Positions 1 through 9,530 of a stretch of 64,000 nt of DNA are shown here, piece after piece. The notes beneath the pieces are model-generated. The model did not search any database. It saw only the letters and a list, made by a program, of their open reading frames with translations, and was not told the origin of the DNA. Position numbers and translations under genes: made by a program. Position 1 is the first letter of the stretch. Each line of letters starts with the position of its first letter. The stretch comes from Streptomyces seoulensis (lineage in GTDB: Bacteria > Actinomycetota > Actinomycetes > Streptomycetales > Streptomycetaceae): the NCBI RefSeq assembly GCF_004328625.1, contig NZ_CP032229.1, forward strand, positions 2,294,001-2,358,000, written 5' to 3'.

Positions 1-359
1 GTCCTCCGCCCGCACCCGGCGGAAGGTCATCGTCCCGTCGTCCCGCTGACCTCCCGCGGCCGGACCCGGGGTCGGCCGCCGGAACAGGAAGGTGTCCGGA
101 GGAGCCTCCCCCTGGGCCGCCGGGCCACCGGCGGAGCCGCCCTCCTCGAAGAAATGCGGACCCGTCTCCTCCACAGGGGGCGTGTCGGGGCCGGAGGTTG
201 ACGGGGCGGTGAGCGGTTCGCCGTCCGCGGGGGCGGGGCGGCTGGTGCCCGGCACCCAGGCGGTGCCGTTCCAGTAGCGGACGTAGCCGGGGATGGACGG
301 GTCCGGGTAGTAGCCCTCACGGGGCCTGTCGTCACCGTGGGCCGGCGTAGGGGCGCTCA
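1..359 (-). CDS. DUF2510-containing protein (partial, C-terminus outside window)
   Basis: The reverse strand is open from an ATG at 359 to the window edge, giving about 119 residues. Near the N-terminus it reads GYYPDPSIPGYVRYWNGTAW (about residues 16-35), the tryptophan/proline signature of the DUF2510 domain common at the N-terminus of actinobacterial membrane proteins. The rest is proline/glycine-rich linker. In Streptomyces this arrangement usually precedes an RDD-type membrane domain, but that part is not in the window, so membrane topology is inference. It is divergent from ssgG, sharing a roughly 236-base intergenic region. The upstream ribosome-binding site is weak (GGGACGGAC). Confidence 0.75.
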
Positions 360-492
360 TGTCCGTCGTCCCGTATCTGCTCGGGGGTGGAAGGGAGCCC
401 CCACATCTATCAGACCCGGGGCGCCCCTCACCCCTCTCCGGCCGGAGCCGACCCCTTCCGGGCGATGCCGCGGTGGCGCGCGACGCCGGTTG

Positions 493-505
493 GGAAAAAA
501 TTTCC
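493..505. promoter_or_regulatory. A/T-rich inverted repeat upstream of ssgG
   Basis: GGAAA, an AAA spacer, then TTTCC lie about 90 bases before the ssgG start in the divergent intergenic region. The uninterrupted A/T run stands out in this genome. It could be a promoter element or a regulator site; no function is established from the sequence alone. Confidence 0.25.
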
Positions 506-595
506 GGGAACCCGCGTAATGACCGCGCCGCTGCCCCCTCTCTCCTGGCACGGGCCCGTCCGAGCGGCCCGCGGTCAGAGCGAAGGAGACAGGTC

Positions 596-1009
596 ATGGA
601 GCACACGGTGGTGGAGCGCGAACTGGAGCTGCGGCTCATCCTCTCGCCGGAGCGGAGCATCCCGGTCCCGGCCCGGCTCGGCTACCGGTCGGACGACCCG
701 TACGCCGTCCACATCACCTTCCACATCAACTCCGACTTCCCCGTGCACTGGACGTTCGCCCGGGAGCTGCTGGTGGAGGGCGTGTTCCGGCCGTGCGGGC
801 ACGGGGACGTGCGGGTGTGGCCGACGAAGGTGAACGGCCGCAGCGTGGTGCTGATGGCGCTCAGCTCGCCGGACGGCGACGCGCTGCTGGAGGCGCCCAC
901 CCCGCAGGTGTCCGCCTGGCTGGAGCGGACGCTGCGGGCGGTGCCGCCGGGTGCCGAGGCCGCCCAGCTCGGGATCGACGACGCCCTCGACCAGCTGCTG
1001 GCGCGGTGA
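596..1009 (+). CDS. ssgG: SsgA-like sporulation/cell-division protein (SsgG type)
   Basis: A 137-residue protein of the SsgA-like (SALP) family, found only in morphologically complex actinomycetes, where the members guide septum placement and peptidoglycan remodelling during sporulation. Family features include the N-terminal VERELELRLILSPERSIPVP segment, the central DPYAVHITFH and the WTFARELLVEGV block followed by GHGDVRVWP. The ATG at 596 has a good ribosome-binding site (AAGGAG, 583-588). The SsgG assignment rests mainly on context (FAD oxidase, TPR protein and hppD downstream, as I remember for S. coelicolor SCO2924). SsgG is reported to help position sporulation septa. Family membership is very secure; the exact paralogue is less so. 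Confidence 0.85.
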   Translation: MEHTVVERELELRLILSPERSIPVPARLGYRSDDPYAVHITFHINSDFPVHWTFARELLVEGVFRPCGHGDVRVWPTKVNGRSVVLMALSSPDGDALLEAPTPQVSAWLERTLRAVPPGAEAAQLGIDDALDQLLAR

Positions 1010-1035
1010 GGCACCCCGGCCCGACCGGCCCCGGC

Positions 1036-2448
1036 TCAGAAGAGCTTGCCGGGGTTGAGGATGCCGAGCGGGTCGAAGACGTCCTTCACGGCCCGCTGCA
1101 TCTCCAGCCCCACGGGCCCGAGTTCGCGCGCCAGCCACTCCTTCTTCAGCACGCCCACCCCGTGCTCGCCGGTGATGGTGCCGCCGAGTTCGAGCCCGAG
1201 GGCCATGATCTCGTCGAAGGACTCGCGGGCCCGGCGGGACTCGTCCTCGTCGAGGGCGTCGAAGCAGACGGTGGGGTGGGTGTTGCCGTCCCCGGCGTGT
1301 GCGCACAGGCCGATGGTGAGGTCGTACTTGGCGGCGATCCGTTCGACGCCCTCCAGCATCGCGCCGAGTTTCGAGCGGGGCACGCAGACGTCGTCGATCA
1401 TCGTGGTGCCCTTGACCGCCTCCAGCGCGACGAGCGACATCCGCCGCGCCTGGAGAAGGAGTTCGGACTCGGCGGCGTCGTCGGCGACGACCACCCCGGT
1501 GGCCCCGGCCGCCTCGCACAGGGCGCCGACGGCGGCGAGGTCGGCCGCGGGTTCGGGGGTGTCGAAGGCGGCCAGCAGCAGTGCCTCGGTGGACTCCGGC
1601 AGACCCATCCGGGCGAAGTCGTTCACCGCCTTGACGGTGGTGCGGTCCATCATCTCCAGCAGCGAGGGCACATGCCCGCCGGCCATGATCGAGCACACCG
1701 CGTCGCAGGCGTCGGCGGCGGTGGCGAACTCGGCGGCCAGCACCAGTTGCCGGGGCGGCTTGGGCCGGAGCCCGAGCACCGCGCGGACCACGATGCCGAG
1801 CGAGCCCTCGGAGCCGACGAACAGCCGGGTCAGGTCGTACCCGGCGACGCCCTTGGCGGTGCGGCGGCCGGTGGACATCAGGCGGCCGTCGGCGAGGACG
1901 ACGTCCAGCCCGAGGACGTACTCGGCCGTCACCCCGTACTTGACGCAGCACAGGCCGCCGGACGCGGTGCCGATGTTGCCGCCGATCGTGCAGGTCTCCC
2001 AGCTCGACGGGTCCGGCGGGTAGTACAGCCCGTGCTCCTCCACCGCCCGGGAGAGCACGGCGTTGACGACCCCCGGTTCGACCACGGCGATCCGGTCGAC
2101 CGGGCTGATCTCCAGGATGCGGTCCATCTTGGTGAGGGACAGCACGACGCAGCCCTCGGAGGCGTTGGCGCCGCCGGACAGCCCGGTGCGGGCGCCCTGC
2201 GGGACGACCGGCACACGCAGCGCGGTGGCGGTGCGCAGCACGTGCTGGACCTGTTCGACGGTGCGTGGCAGGACCACGGCGGCGGGGGCCCCGGCCGGGC
2301 AGAAGCTCGCCATGTCGTGCGCGTAGGAGGCGGTGACGTCGGGATCGGTGAGCACGGCACCGGCGGGCAGCCCCGCCAGCAGCGCTTCGATGAGGGGGCT
2401 CTCGGCGGGCGCGGTGTCGCCGTCGCGGGGTGCTTCGATACGGCTCAT
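1036..2448 (-). CDS. FAD-linked oxidase, glycolate/D-lactate dehydrogenase type (GlcD-like)
   Basis: A 470-residue flavoprotein with an N-terminal FAD_binding_4 (PCMH) domain, including PQGARTGLSGGANAS and SSWETCTIGGNIGTASGG, and a C-terminal FAD-oxidase domain with CAHAGDGNTHP and GTITGEHGVGVLKK, ending in DPLGILNPGKLF. These are signatures of glycolate oxidase GlcD and D-lactate dehydrogenases, which oxidise 2-hydroxy acids to 2-oxo acids. No GlcE/GlcF partner is adjacent, so a single-subunit D-lactate or D-2-hydroxyacid dehydrogenase is more likely than a three-subunit glycolate oxidase. The start at 2448 (MSRIEAP) is chosen because the longer reading (to 2526) would nearly touch the divergent TPR gene; neither start has a clear ribosome-binding site. 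It is convergent with ssgG. Confidence 0.85.
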   Translation of the reverse strand: MSRIEAPRDGDTAPAESPLIEALLAGLPAGAVLTDPDVTASYAHDMASFCPAGAPAAVVLPRTVEQVQHVLRTATALRVPVVPQGARTGLSGGANASEGCVVLSLTKMDRILEISPVDRIAVVEPGVVNAVLSRAVEEHGLYYPPDPSSWETCTIGGNIGTASGGLCCVKYGVTAEYVLGLDVVLADGRLMSTGRRTAKGVAGYDLTRLFVGSEGSLGIVVRAVLGLRPKPPRQLVLAAEFATAADACDAVCSIMAGGHVPSLLEMMDRTTVKAVNDFARMGLPESTEALLLAAFDTPEPAADLAAVGALCEAAGATGVVVADDAAESELLLQARRMSLVALEAVKGTTMIDDVCVPRSKLGAMLEGVERIAAKYDLTIGLCAHAGDGNTHPTVCFDALDEDESRRARESFDEIMALGLELGGTITGEHGVGVLKKEWLARELGPVGLEMQRAVKDVFDPLGILNPGKLF

Positions 2449-2546
2449 GATCACAGCGTGGCACTCGGGGCCATCGGTGTGAACCCCGCACGCGCCGCCC
2501 TTGGGCCACCCGGATGTGCTCGTCATATTGACGCACAGTGATCGGT

Positions 2547-4025
2547 ATGGCGAAGAGACAGTACGGCGACGCGCGGCCCGGTACGTCCCTCGTGACCGAT
2601 CCTCCGCCGCGCCGCCCCCGGCGATGGCTGCGCCGCACGCTGCTCACCGTGGCGGCGGGCGGAGCCGCGGCGGGCGTGGCGCTGACGCTGCTGCCGCGCG
2701 AGGCGCCGCAGCGGGCCCCGCACCGGCCCCCGGCCCCCGCGCCCGGACCGCAGGCGCGGGCGCTGACGGCGGTCACCACCGGCGTCCCGGCGGCGCTGCC
2801 CGACCTGACGGCGCTGATCGCCCGGCAGGAGAGCGGGGTACGGGCCCACCCCGCCGACGCCCGCGCCTGGGCGGTGCTCGGCGCGGCCTACGTGGCCCGG
2901 TCGGCCCGCACCGCCGACGCGGCCGACCTCCCGCGCGCCGAGCGGGCCCTCGGCACCTCGCTGAAGACACGCGCCGCGAAGAACACCGAGGCGCTGGCCG
3001 GGATGACCGCCCTGGCCAACGCCCGCCGGGACTTCGCATCGGCCAAGCGGTACGGGGAGCAGGCGCTGAAGCTGACCCCGAAGCGCTGGTCGGCGTACCC
3101 CCCGCTGATCGACGCCTACAACGGGCTCGGTGACTACACCGCCGCCCGGAGCACCCTGGACAAGCTGATGGCGCTGCGCACCGCGCCCGGGGACCGGCCG
3201 GCCGTGATGGCGCGGGCGTCGGCCGTGTACCGGGACCGGGGCTGGCGGGAGGACGCGCTGGCCCAGCTGACGGACGCGGCGGCGGCCGCCGGTACGCCCG
3301 CCGAGCAGGCCGCCTACCGGGCCGGAGTAGGCCAGTTGGCCTGGGAACGCGGCGAACTCCCCGAAGCGATGGCCCAGTTCACCGAGGCCCTCCGCCTGGA
3401 CCCGGCCGAGGCGACGGCGGGCGCCGGCAAGGCACGCACGCTGGCCGCCCAGGGTCGCACCGCCGACGCGCTCACCGCGTACGACCAGGCCCTCGCCAAG
3501 CACCCGGACGCGGAAGTCACCCTGGAGCTGGCCGAGTTGTACGAGTCGCTGAGCCGTGCCCAGGACGCCGACGCGCAGTACGAGCTGGTGCGGAAGCGGG
3601 CGGAGAAGGCGGCCTCCGACGGGGTCGACGAGGAGCTGCTGCTCGGCCGGCTGGAGGCGGACCACGGCGATCCGCAGGAGGCGGTGACCCGGCTGCGCGC
3701 GGAGTACCAGCGGCAGCCCGGCATCGAGGTGGCCGACGCGCTGGGCTGGGCGCTGCACCGGGCGGGCGACGACGAGGAGGCGCTGAAGTTCGCCACCACC
3801 GCGACCGACAAGACCAAGGGCGGCGGGGTGCGCAGCGCGCTGCACGACTTCCACCGGGGCATGATCGAGTACGAACTGGAGCGGTACGGCTCCGCGCGGC
3901 GGCAGTTGGAGGACGCGCTGCTGGTGAACCCGGCGTTCTCCCCGCTGTGGGCGCCCGAGGCGCGGGCCACGCTGACGGACATGGGTGAGGTGACCGGGGG
4001 GCCGCTGCCCGCCGACGTGCTGTGA
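2547..4025 (+). CDS. Membrane-anchored tetratricopeptide-repeat protein
   Basis: About 492 residues. A basic N-terminus (PPRRPRRWLRR) leads into one hydrophobic segment (roughly residues 32-50), consistent with a signal anchor, followed by a Pro/Ala-rich linker. From about residue 75 to the end are helical repeats with TPR-like spacing, for example an A-A-x-Y block near 115 and GELPEAMAQFTEALRLDPAE near 275. TPR arrays are protein-binding scaffolds, and the partner cannot be named. The ATG at 2547 is preferred over an in-frame GTG at 2538; no strong ribosome-binding site is visible. The stop codon lies inside the terminator hairpin shared with hppD. Confidence 0.75.
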   Translation: MAKRQYGDARPGTSLVTDPPPRRPRRWLRRTLLTVAAGGAAAGVALTLLPREAPQRAPHRPPAPAPGPQARALTAVTTGVPAALPDLTALIARQESGVRAHPADARAWAVLGAAYVARSARTADAADLPRAERALGTSLKTRAAKNTEALAGMTALANARRDFASAKRYGEQALKLTPKRWSAYPPLIDAYNGLGDYTAARSTLDKLMALRTAPGDRPAVMARASAVYRDRGWREDALAQLTDAAAAAGTPAEQAAYRAGVGQLAWERGELPEAMAQFTEALRLDPAEATAGAGKARTLAAQGRTADALTAYDQALAKHPDAEVTLELAELYESLSRAQDADAQYELVRKRAEKAASDGVDEELLLGRLEADHGDPQEAVTRLRAEYQRQPGIEVADALGWALHRAGDDEEALKFATTATDKTKGGGVRSALHDFHRGMIEYELERYGSARRQLEDALLVNPAFSPLWAPEARATLTDMGEVTGGPLPADVL

Positions 4026-4060
4026 GTTGGGGGCGCGACCGCTCCTCGCGCCCCCAACTC
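4024..4060. terminator. Bidirectional terminator between TPR gene and hppD
   Basis: A perfect 15-bp inverted repeat (GAGTTGGGGGCGCGA and its complement) with a 7-base loop sits between two convergent genes and overlaps the TPR gene stop codon. There is no long T run, which is usual for Streptomyces. Confidence 0.85.
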
Positions 4061-4078
4061 AGTCTCGGTGGAGCCGGG

Positions 4079-5278
<1,200 letters not shown>

Positions 5279-5347
5279 TCACTCTGTTCAGCCTTACGGC
5301 GGTACCGGCGGGCTTTCTGTACAGGATGACCATCCGGGGAGGACGTC

Positions 5348-5830
5348 GTGGCGATCGATCAGCTGGACGGGCAGATCATCGTGCTGCTGGCCGAGGAGCC
5401 GAGGATCGGGGTGCTGGAGATGTCCCGGCGGCTGGGGGTGGCGCGCGGTACCGCCCAGGCCCGGCTGGACCGGCTGCGCTCGCGCGGGGTGATCCGGGGG
5501 TTCGGCCCGCAGGTGGACCCCTCGGCGCTGGGCTATCCGGTGACCGCGTTCGCCACGCTGCAGATCCGGCAGGGGCAGGGGGCGGACGTACGGGCGTACC
5601 TGGACGGGGTGCCGGAGGTGCTGGAGCTGCTCACCACGACCGGCACCGGGGACATGCTGTGCCGGCTCGTCGCCCGCTCCAACGCCGATCTGCAGCGGGT
5701 CATCGACCGGGTGGTGGGCTTCGACGGCATCGTGCGGGCCTCCACGGCGATCGTGATGGAGAACCCGGTGCCGCTGCGGATCATCCCGCTGGTGGAGCAG
5801 GCGGCGGGGGAGTTCCTGGAAGGCGACTAG
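5348..5830 (+). CDS. Lrp/AsnC family transcriptional regulator
   Basis: A 160-residue regulator: N-terminal winged helix-turn-helix (IDQLDGQIIVLLAEEPRIG through VARGTAQARLDRL, residues 3-45) and C-terminal RAM effector domain containing the TTTGTGDMLCRLVA glycine turn. The GTG start at 5348 has a strong ribosome-binding site (GGGGAGGA, 5336-5343). Being divergent from hppD, it is the prime candidate to sense an aromatic amino acid or its derivative and control hppD. Its stop overlaps the end of the convergent protease gene by 4 bases. Confidence 0.9.
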   Translation: MAIDQLDGQIIVLLAEEPRIGVLEMSRRLGVARGTAQARLDRLRSRGVIRGFGPQVDPSALGYPVTAFATLQIRQGQGADVRAYLDGVPEVLELLTTTGTGDMLCRLVARSNADLQRVIDRVVGFDGIVRASTAIVMENPVPLRIIPLVEQAAGEFLEGD

Positions 5831-6618
5831 CAGCTGGGGATCTTCCCGGTGCCCTTCTCCAGGGCGACCAGGGAGTCCACGGCGCCGTCGAGGCTGGTGA
5901 CCGGGATCAGGCGCAGCCCCTTGGGCAGGTTGGTGTGGGCGTCGGCGCACTCGGCCTTCGGCACCAGGAAGACGGTGGCGCCGTCGCGCCGGGCGGCCTG
6001 CGTCTTCAGGGCCACCCCGCCGACCGCGCCGACCTTGCCGTCCGCGTCGATCGTGCCGGTACCGGCGATGGTGCGGCCGCCGGTGAGGTCGCCGCCGCTG
6101 CCGTCGCCGTCCAGCTTGTCGACGATGCCCAGGCTGAACAGCAGGCCCGCGCTGGGCCCGCCCACGTCGGCGAGGCGCAGGGTGACCTTCACATCGGCGG
6201 GGTCCTTCTTCAGGTGGTCCAGCGCCGCGGTGGTCGCCGCGTCCTGCGACTGCCGCATCTGGGCCGTGTTGTGCCGCTCGATCTCCTTGACGGTGTCCCC
6301 GGTCGGGTACACCGCGTCGTACGGCATCACCGCGCGGTCGCCGCGGAACCAGTTGTCGACGACCTGCCCGAGCGACACCCGCGTACCCGGCGAGGTCGCC
6401 TCGATGGTCGTCATCCGCAGCTCGCCCGAGGTCTTCCGCGTCGGGGTCCCGGAGACGGTGATCACCGGTGTCCCGGCGTTCTTCCCCAGCACGTTCGCCG
6501 TGAGCCCCGGCTGGGCCACCGAGAACGGCAGCGGCGCGAACACCGCCACGCCGATCAGCCCCACGACGGGCAGGGAGCACAGGGCGACGATCCGGGGACG
6601 CGAGAGACGTGAGAGCAC
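5827..6618 (-). CDS. Membrane-anchored Lon-like (S16) serine protease
   Basis: A 263-residue protein with one N-terminal membrane segment (about residues 9-30) and an extracytoplasmic domain ending in a Lon-type proteolytic fold. The Ser-Lys dyad is visible: Ser156 in GGPSAGLLF and Lys205 in VGAVGGVALKTQAA. It has no ATPase domain. I also see no clear PDZ domain, making it shorter than YlbL-type Lon-like proteases (about 340 residues). The start is GTG at 6618 with no obvious ribosome-binding site. It ends in the 3' end of the convergent Lrp gene. Substrate unknown. Confidence 0.8.
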   Translation of the reverse strand: MLSRLSRPRIVALCSLPVVGLIGVAVFAPLPFSVAQPGLTANVLGKNAGTPVITVSGTPTRKTSGELRMTTIEATSPGTRVSLGQVVDNWFRGDRAVMPYDAVYPTGDTVKEIERHNTAQMRQSQDAATTAALDHLKKDPADVKVTLRLADVGGPSAGLLFSLGIVDKLDGDGSGGDLTGGRTIAGTGTIDADGKVGAVGGVALKTQAARRDGATVFLVPKAECADAHTNLPKGLRLIPVTSLDGAVDSLVALEKGTGKIPSC

Positions 6619-6665
6619 GGAGTAAATCTAACGCGCGGCTACTTCCGCGAGCGGTGCCGGTGCGC

Positions 6666-7307
6666 CTACCTAAGCGCGTCCGCGACCTCGCGCGCCGCTT
6701 CCATCACCCGGCGGCCCACCCGCTCCGGGACCGCGTCGGTCAGCATGACGACTCCGACGCTGCCCTCCACGCCCGTGACGCCCAGGAGGGGGGCGGCGGC
6801 GCCGCTCGCGCCGGCCTCGAGTTCGCCGTGGGTGAGGGTGTAGCCGGGGTCGGCGGCCGGGGCGTGACGGGCGGCGAGGATGGCCTTGCCCGCGGCGCCG
6901 CGTTCCAGGGGGTGGCGGAAGCCCGCGCGGTAGGCGACGTGGTAGTCCGTCCAGGTCGGCTCGACCACGGCGACGGCGAGCGCCTCCGTACCGTCGACCA
7001 GGGTCAGATGGGCCGTGGCGCCGATGTCCTCGGCCAGCGAGCGCAGCGCGGGCAGGGCCGCCTCCCGTACCAGCGGATGCACCTGGCGGCCGAGCCGCAG
7101 TACCCCGAGACCGACGCGGGCGCGGCCGCCGAGGTCACGGCGGACGAGCGCGTGCTGCTCCAGCGTGGCCAGCAACCGGTACACCACCGTCCGGTTCACC
7201 CCGAGCTTGCCGGACAGCTCGGTGACGGTCAGGCCGTGGTCCGTGTCGGCGAGCAGCTTGAGGACGCGCAGTCCCCGGTCGAGCGTCTGGGAGGTCTCCG
7301 CGGTCAC
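6666..7307 (-). CDS. IclR family transcriptional regulator
   Basis: A 213-residue regulator with an N-terminal winged helix (SQTLDRGLRVLKLLADTDHG and LGVNRTVVYRLLATLEQHAL, residues 5-56) and a C-terminal IclR effector domain, in which HLTLVDGTEALAV and HPLERGAAGKAILAA are recognisable. The GTG at 7307 is chosen over a longer reading because AGGAGGGGG (7312-7320) lies at ideal spacing. No metabolic operon is adjacent, so the regulon cannot be inferred. Confidence 0.88.
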   Translation of the reverse strand: MTAETSQTLDRGLRVLKLLADTDHGLTVTELSGKLGVNRTVVYRLLATLEQHALVRRDLGGRARVGLGVLRLGRQVHPLVREAALPALRSLAEDIGATAHLTLVDGTEALAVAVVEPTWTDYHVAYRAGFRHPLERGAAGKAILAARHAPAADPGYTLTHGELEAGASGAAAPLLGVTGVEGSVGVVMLTDAVPERVGRRVMEAAREVADALR

Positions 7308-7587
7308 GACGCCCCCTCCTTCTGCGGTGAGGCCGGCGCCCTCCGAGCGTGCGCGCGTCACCGAGCCCCGTCGGCGACGCGTATCAGAGGCCGCCGATCG
7401 GCAGGACGGCCCGGCGGCTGACGGGCCCGTCGCTTCACGGCTGCGCTCCGCGGCGGCGCTGCCACGGGGCGTGTGCGTAGCGGGACAGTAGCGAGCCGGT
7501 CCGCTCAGCGGAAGACTCGGTCCAGAATCCGGTCAGGGCCCGTTCCGGCCTGCCAGGATTCGTCCGCATACGCGCCCGGCGCGCGCC

Positions 7588-9381
7588 TCAGCGCATCCGG
7601 GTCGCCCACTCCCCCATCTTGGCGATGCGCTGCTTGAGCTGGCCGGCGGTCGCCTCCGCGCTCGCCGGTCCGCCGCAGACCCGGCGCAGCTCGGTGTGGA
7701 TCACGCCGTGCGGCTTGCCGCTCTGGTGGACGTAGGCGCTGACCATGGTGTTGAGCTGCTTGCGCAGCTCCATCATCTCCTTGTGGCTGACCACCGGGCG
7801 CCGCTCGGCGGGCAGTTCCAGCAGGTCGGCCTCGGTGTCCGGGCGCTTCTTGCTGTGCGCGATCTGCCGGGCCTGCCGCTTCTGCAGCAGCAGCTGCACC
7901 TGCTCGGGCTCCAGCAGTCCGGGGATGCCGAGGTAGTCCTGCTCCTCCTCGCTTCCCGGGTGGGCCTGCATGCCGAACTCGGCGCCGTCGTAGAGGACGC
8001 GGTCGAAGACGGCCTCGGACTCCAGCGCCTCGAAGGAGAACTGCTCCTGCTCCCCGGTGTCCTCGTCCTGCTGCTTGTTCGCCTCGTCCATCTCCTTCTC
8101 GGACTCGGCGTACGGGTCCTCCTCGCCCTGCTTCTTCGGCTTGTCGAGGGCGTGGTCCCGCTCCTTCTCCATCTCGTTGGCGAAGGTCAGCAGGTCGGGG
8201 ACGGTGGGCAGGAACACGGACGCGGTCTCGCCGCGCCGCCGGGACCGCACGAAACGGCCGACGGCCTGGGCGAAGAACAGCGGGGTGGAGATGGTGGTGG
8301 CGTACACGCCGACGGCGAGGCGGGGCACGTCGACGCCCTCGGACACCATGCGGACCGCGACCATCCAGCGGTCGCTGCTCGCGCTGAAGTCGTCGATGCG
8401 CTTGGAGGCGCCCGCGTCGTCGGAGAGGACGAGGGTGGCCTTGGTGCCGGTCAGCTCACGGATCAGCTTGGCGTAGGCGCGGGCGGAGTCCTGGTCGGAG
8501 GCGATGACGAGGGCGCCGGCGTCCGGGATGGCCTTCCTGACCTCGGTGAGCCGCTGGTCGGCGGCGCGCAGCACGCTCGGCATCCACTCGCCGCGCGGGT
8601 CGAGCGCGGTGCGCCACGCCTGGCTGACCGCGTCCTTGGTCATCGGCTCGCCGAGCCGGGCGGCGATCTCGTCGCCCGCCTTGGTGCGCCAGCGCATCTG
8701 GCCGCTGTAGCTGAGGAAGATGACGGGGCGGACGACGTGGTCGGCGAGCGCGTTGCCGTAGCCGTAGGTGTAGTCGGCGGAGGAGCGCCGGATACCGTCG
8801 TTGCCCTCCTCGTACGTGACGAAGGGGATCGGGTTGGTGTCCGAGCGGAACGGCGTACCGGTCAGCGCCAGGCGCCGGGTCGCGGGCTCGAACGCCTCCA
8901 GGCACGCCTCGCCCCAGGACTTGGAGTCGCCGGCGTGGTGGATCTCGTCCAGGATCACCAGCGTCTTGCGCTGCTCGGAGCGGTTGCGGTGCAGCATCGG
9001 GCGTACGCCGACACCGGCGTAGGTGACCGCGACCCCGTGGTAGTCCTTGCCGACCGGGCCCGCGCTGTACTCCGGGTCGAGCTTGATCCCTATCCGCGCG
9101 GCGGCCTCCGCCCACTGCTTCTTCAGGTGCTCGGTCGGCGCGACGACGGTCACCTGCTGCACGACGTGGTGGTGCAGCAGCCAGGAGGCCAGCGTCAGCG
9201 CGAAGGTCGTCTTGCCGGCGCCGGGCGTGGCGACGGCGAGGAAGTCACGCGGCTGCTCCTGGATGTACTTGTCCATCGCCCCCTGCTGCCAGGCACGCAG
9301 CTTGCTGGCGGTGCCCCAGGGGGCCCGGCCGGGAAAGGCGGGGGACAGATGGTTCGAGGCGGAAGCGGCGGTGGTAGTCAC
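7588..9381 (-). CDS. Superfamily 2 DEAD/DEAH-box helicase
   Basis: About 597 residues. Motif I is ATPGAGKTTFAL (about residue 38), motif II is the DEIH variant in VILDEIHHAGD, motif III is LTGTPFRSD, and motif VI is QAVGRFVRSRRRG, with the intervening MVSEGVDVPRLAVGV. This is the XPB/type III restriction-like helicase fold. A charged low-complexity insert rich in Glu/Asp/Lys/Gln lies around residues 395-430. The GTG start at 9381 has GGAG close upstream; a longer in-frame N-terminus is possible but reads as Pro-rich sequence. It is a stand-alone helicase with no nuclease or methylase nearby, so a housekeeping DNA repair or RNA role is likelier than a defence role. Confidence 0.85.
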   Translation of the reverse strand: MTTTAASASNHLSPAFPGRAPWGTASKLRAWQQGAMDKYIQEQPRDFLAVATPGAGKTTFALTLASWLLHHHVVQQVTVVAPTEHLKKQWAEAAARIGIKLDPEYSAGPVGKDYHGVAVTYAGVGVRPMLHRNRSEQRKTLVILDEIHHAGDSKSWGEACLEAFEPATRRLALTGTPFRSDTNPIPFVTYEEGNDGIRRSSADYTYGYGNALADHVVRPVIFLSYSGQMRWRTKAGDEIAARLGEPMTKDAVSQAWRTALDPRGEWMPSVLRAADQRLTEVRKAIPDAGALVIASDQDSARAYAKLIRELTGTKATLVLSDDAGASKRIDDFSASSDRWMVAVRMVSEGVDVPRLAVGVYATTISTPLFFAQAVGRFVRSRRRGETASVFLPTVPDLLTFANEMEKERDHALDKPKKQGEEDPYAESEKEMDEANKQQDEDTGEQEQFSFEALESEAVFDRVLYDGAEFGMQAHPGSEEEQDYLGIPGLLEPEQVQLLLQKRQARQIAHSKKRPDTEADLLELPAERRPVVSHKEMMELRKQLNTMVSAYVHQSGKPHGVIHTELRRVCGGPASAEATAGQLKQRIAKMGEWATRMR

Positions 9382-9530
9382 GGTCTCCGGGGGGTGGGGA
9401 CGCAGGGGCAACTCGGCTACGTATGACAACCGGGCCACCCTACCGGCGCCACCGGCTCCGCCGTGCTCGGACGGGGCGGGGGGCGGGGTGGGTGGGACTG
9501 AGGTCACAGGGGGAAACCGGGCGCCTGTGC

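Noticed and set aside
575..2779. A long minus-strand open frame across ssgG and the FAD oxidase
   Set aside because: Arg-rich shadow of the oxidase gene in another frame; no family motifs.
7588..9381. Defence-system reading of the stand-alone helicase
   Set aside because: No nuclease, methylase, or other defence partner lies nearby; neighbours are ordinary core genes.
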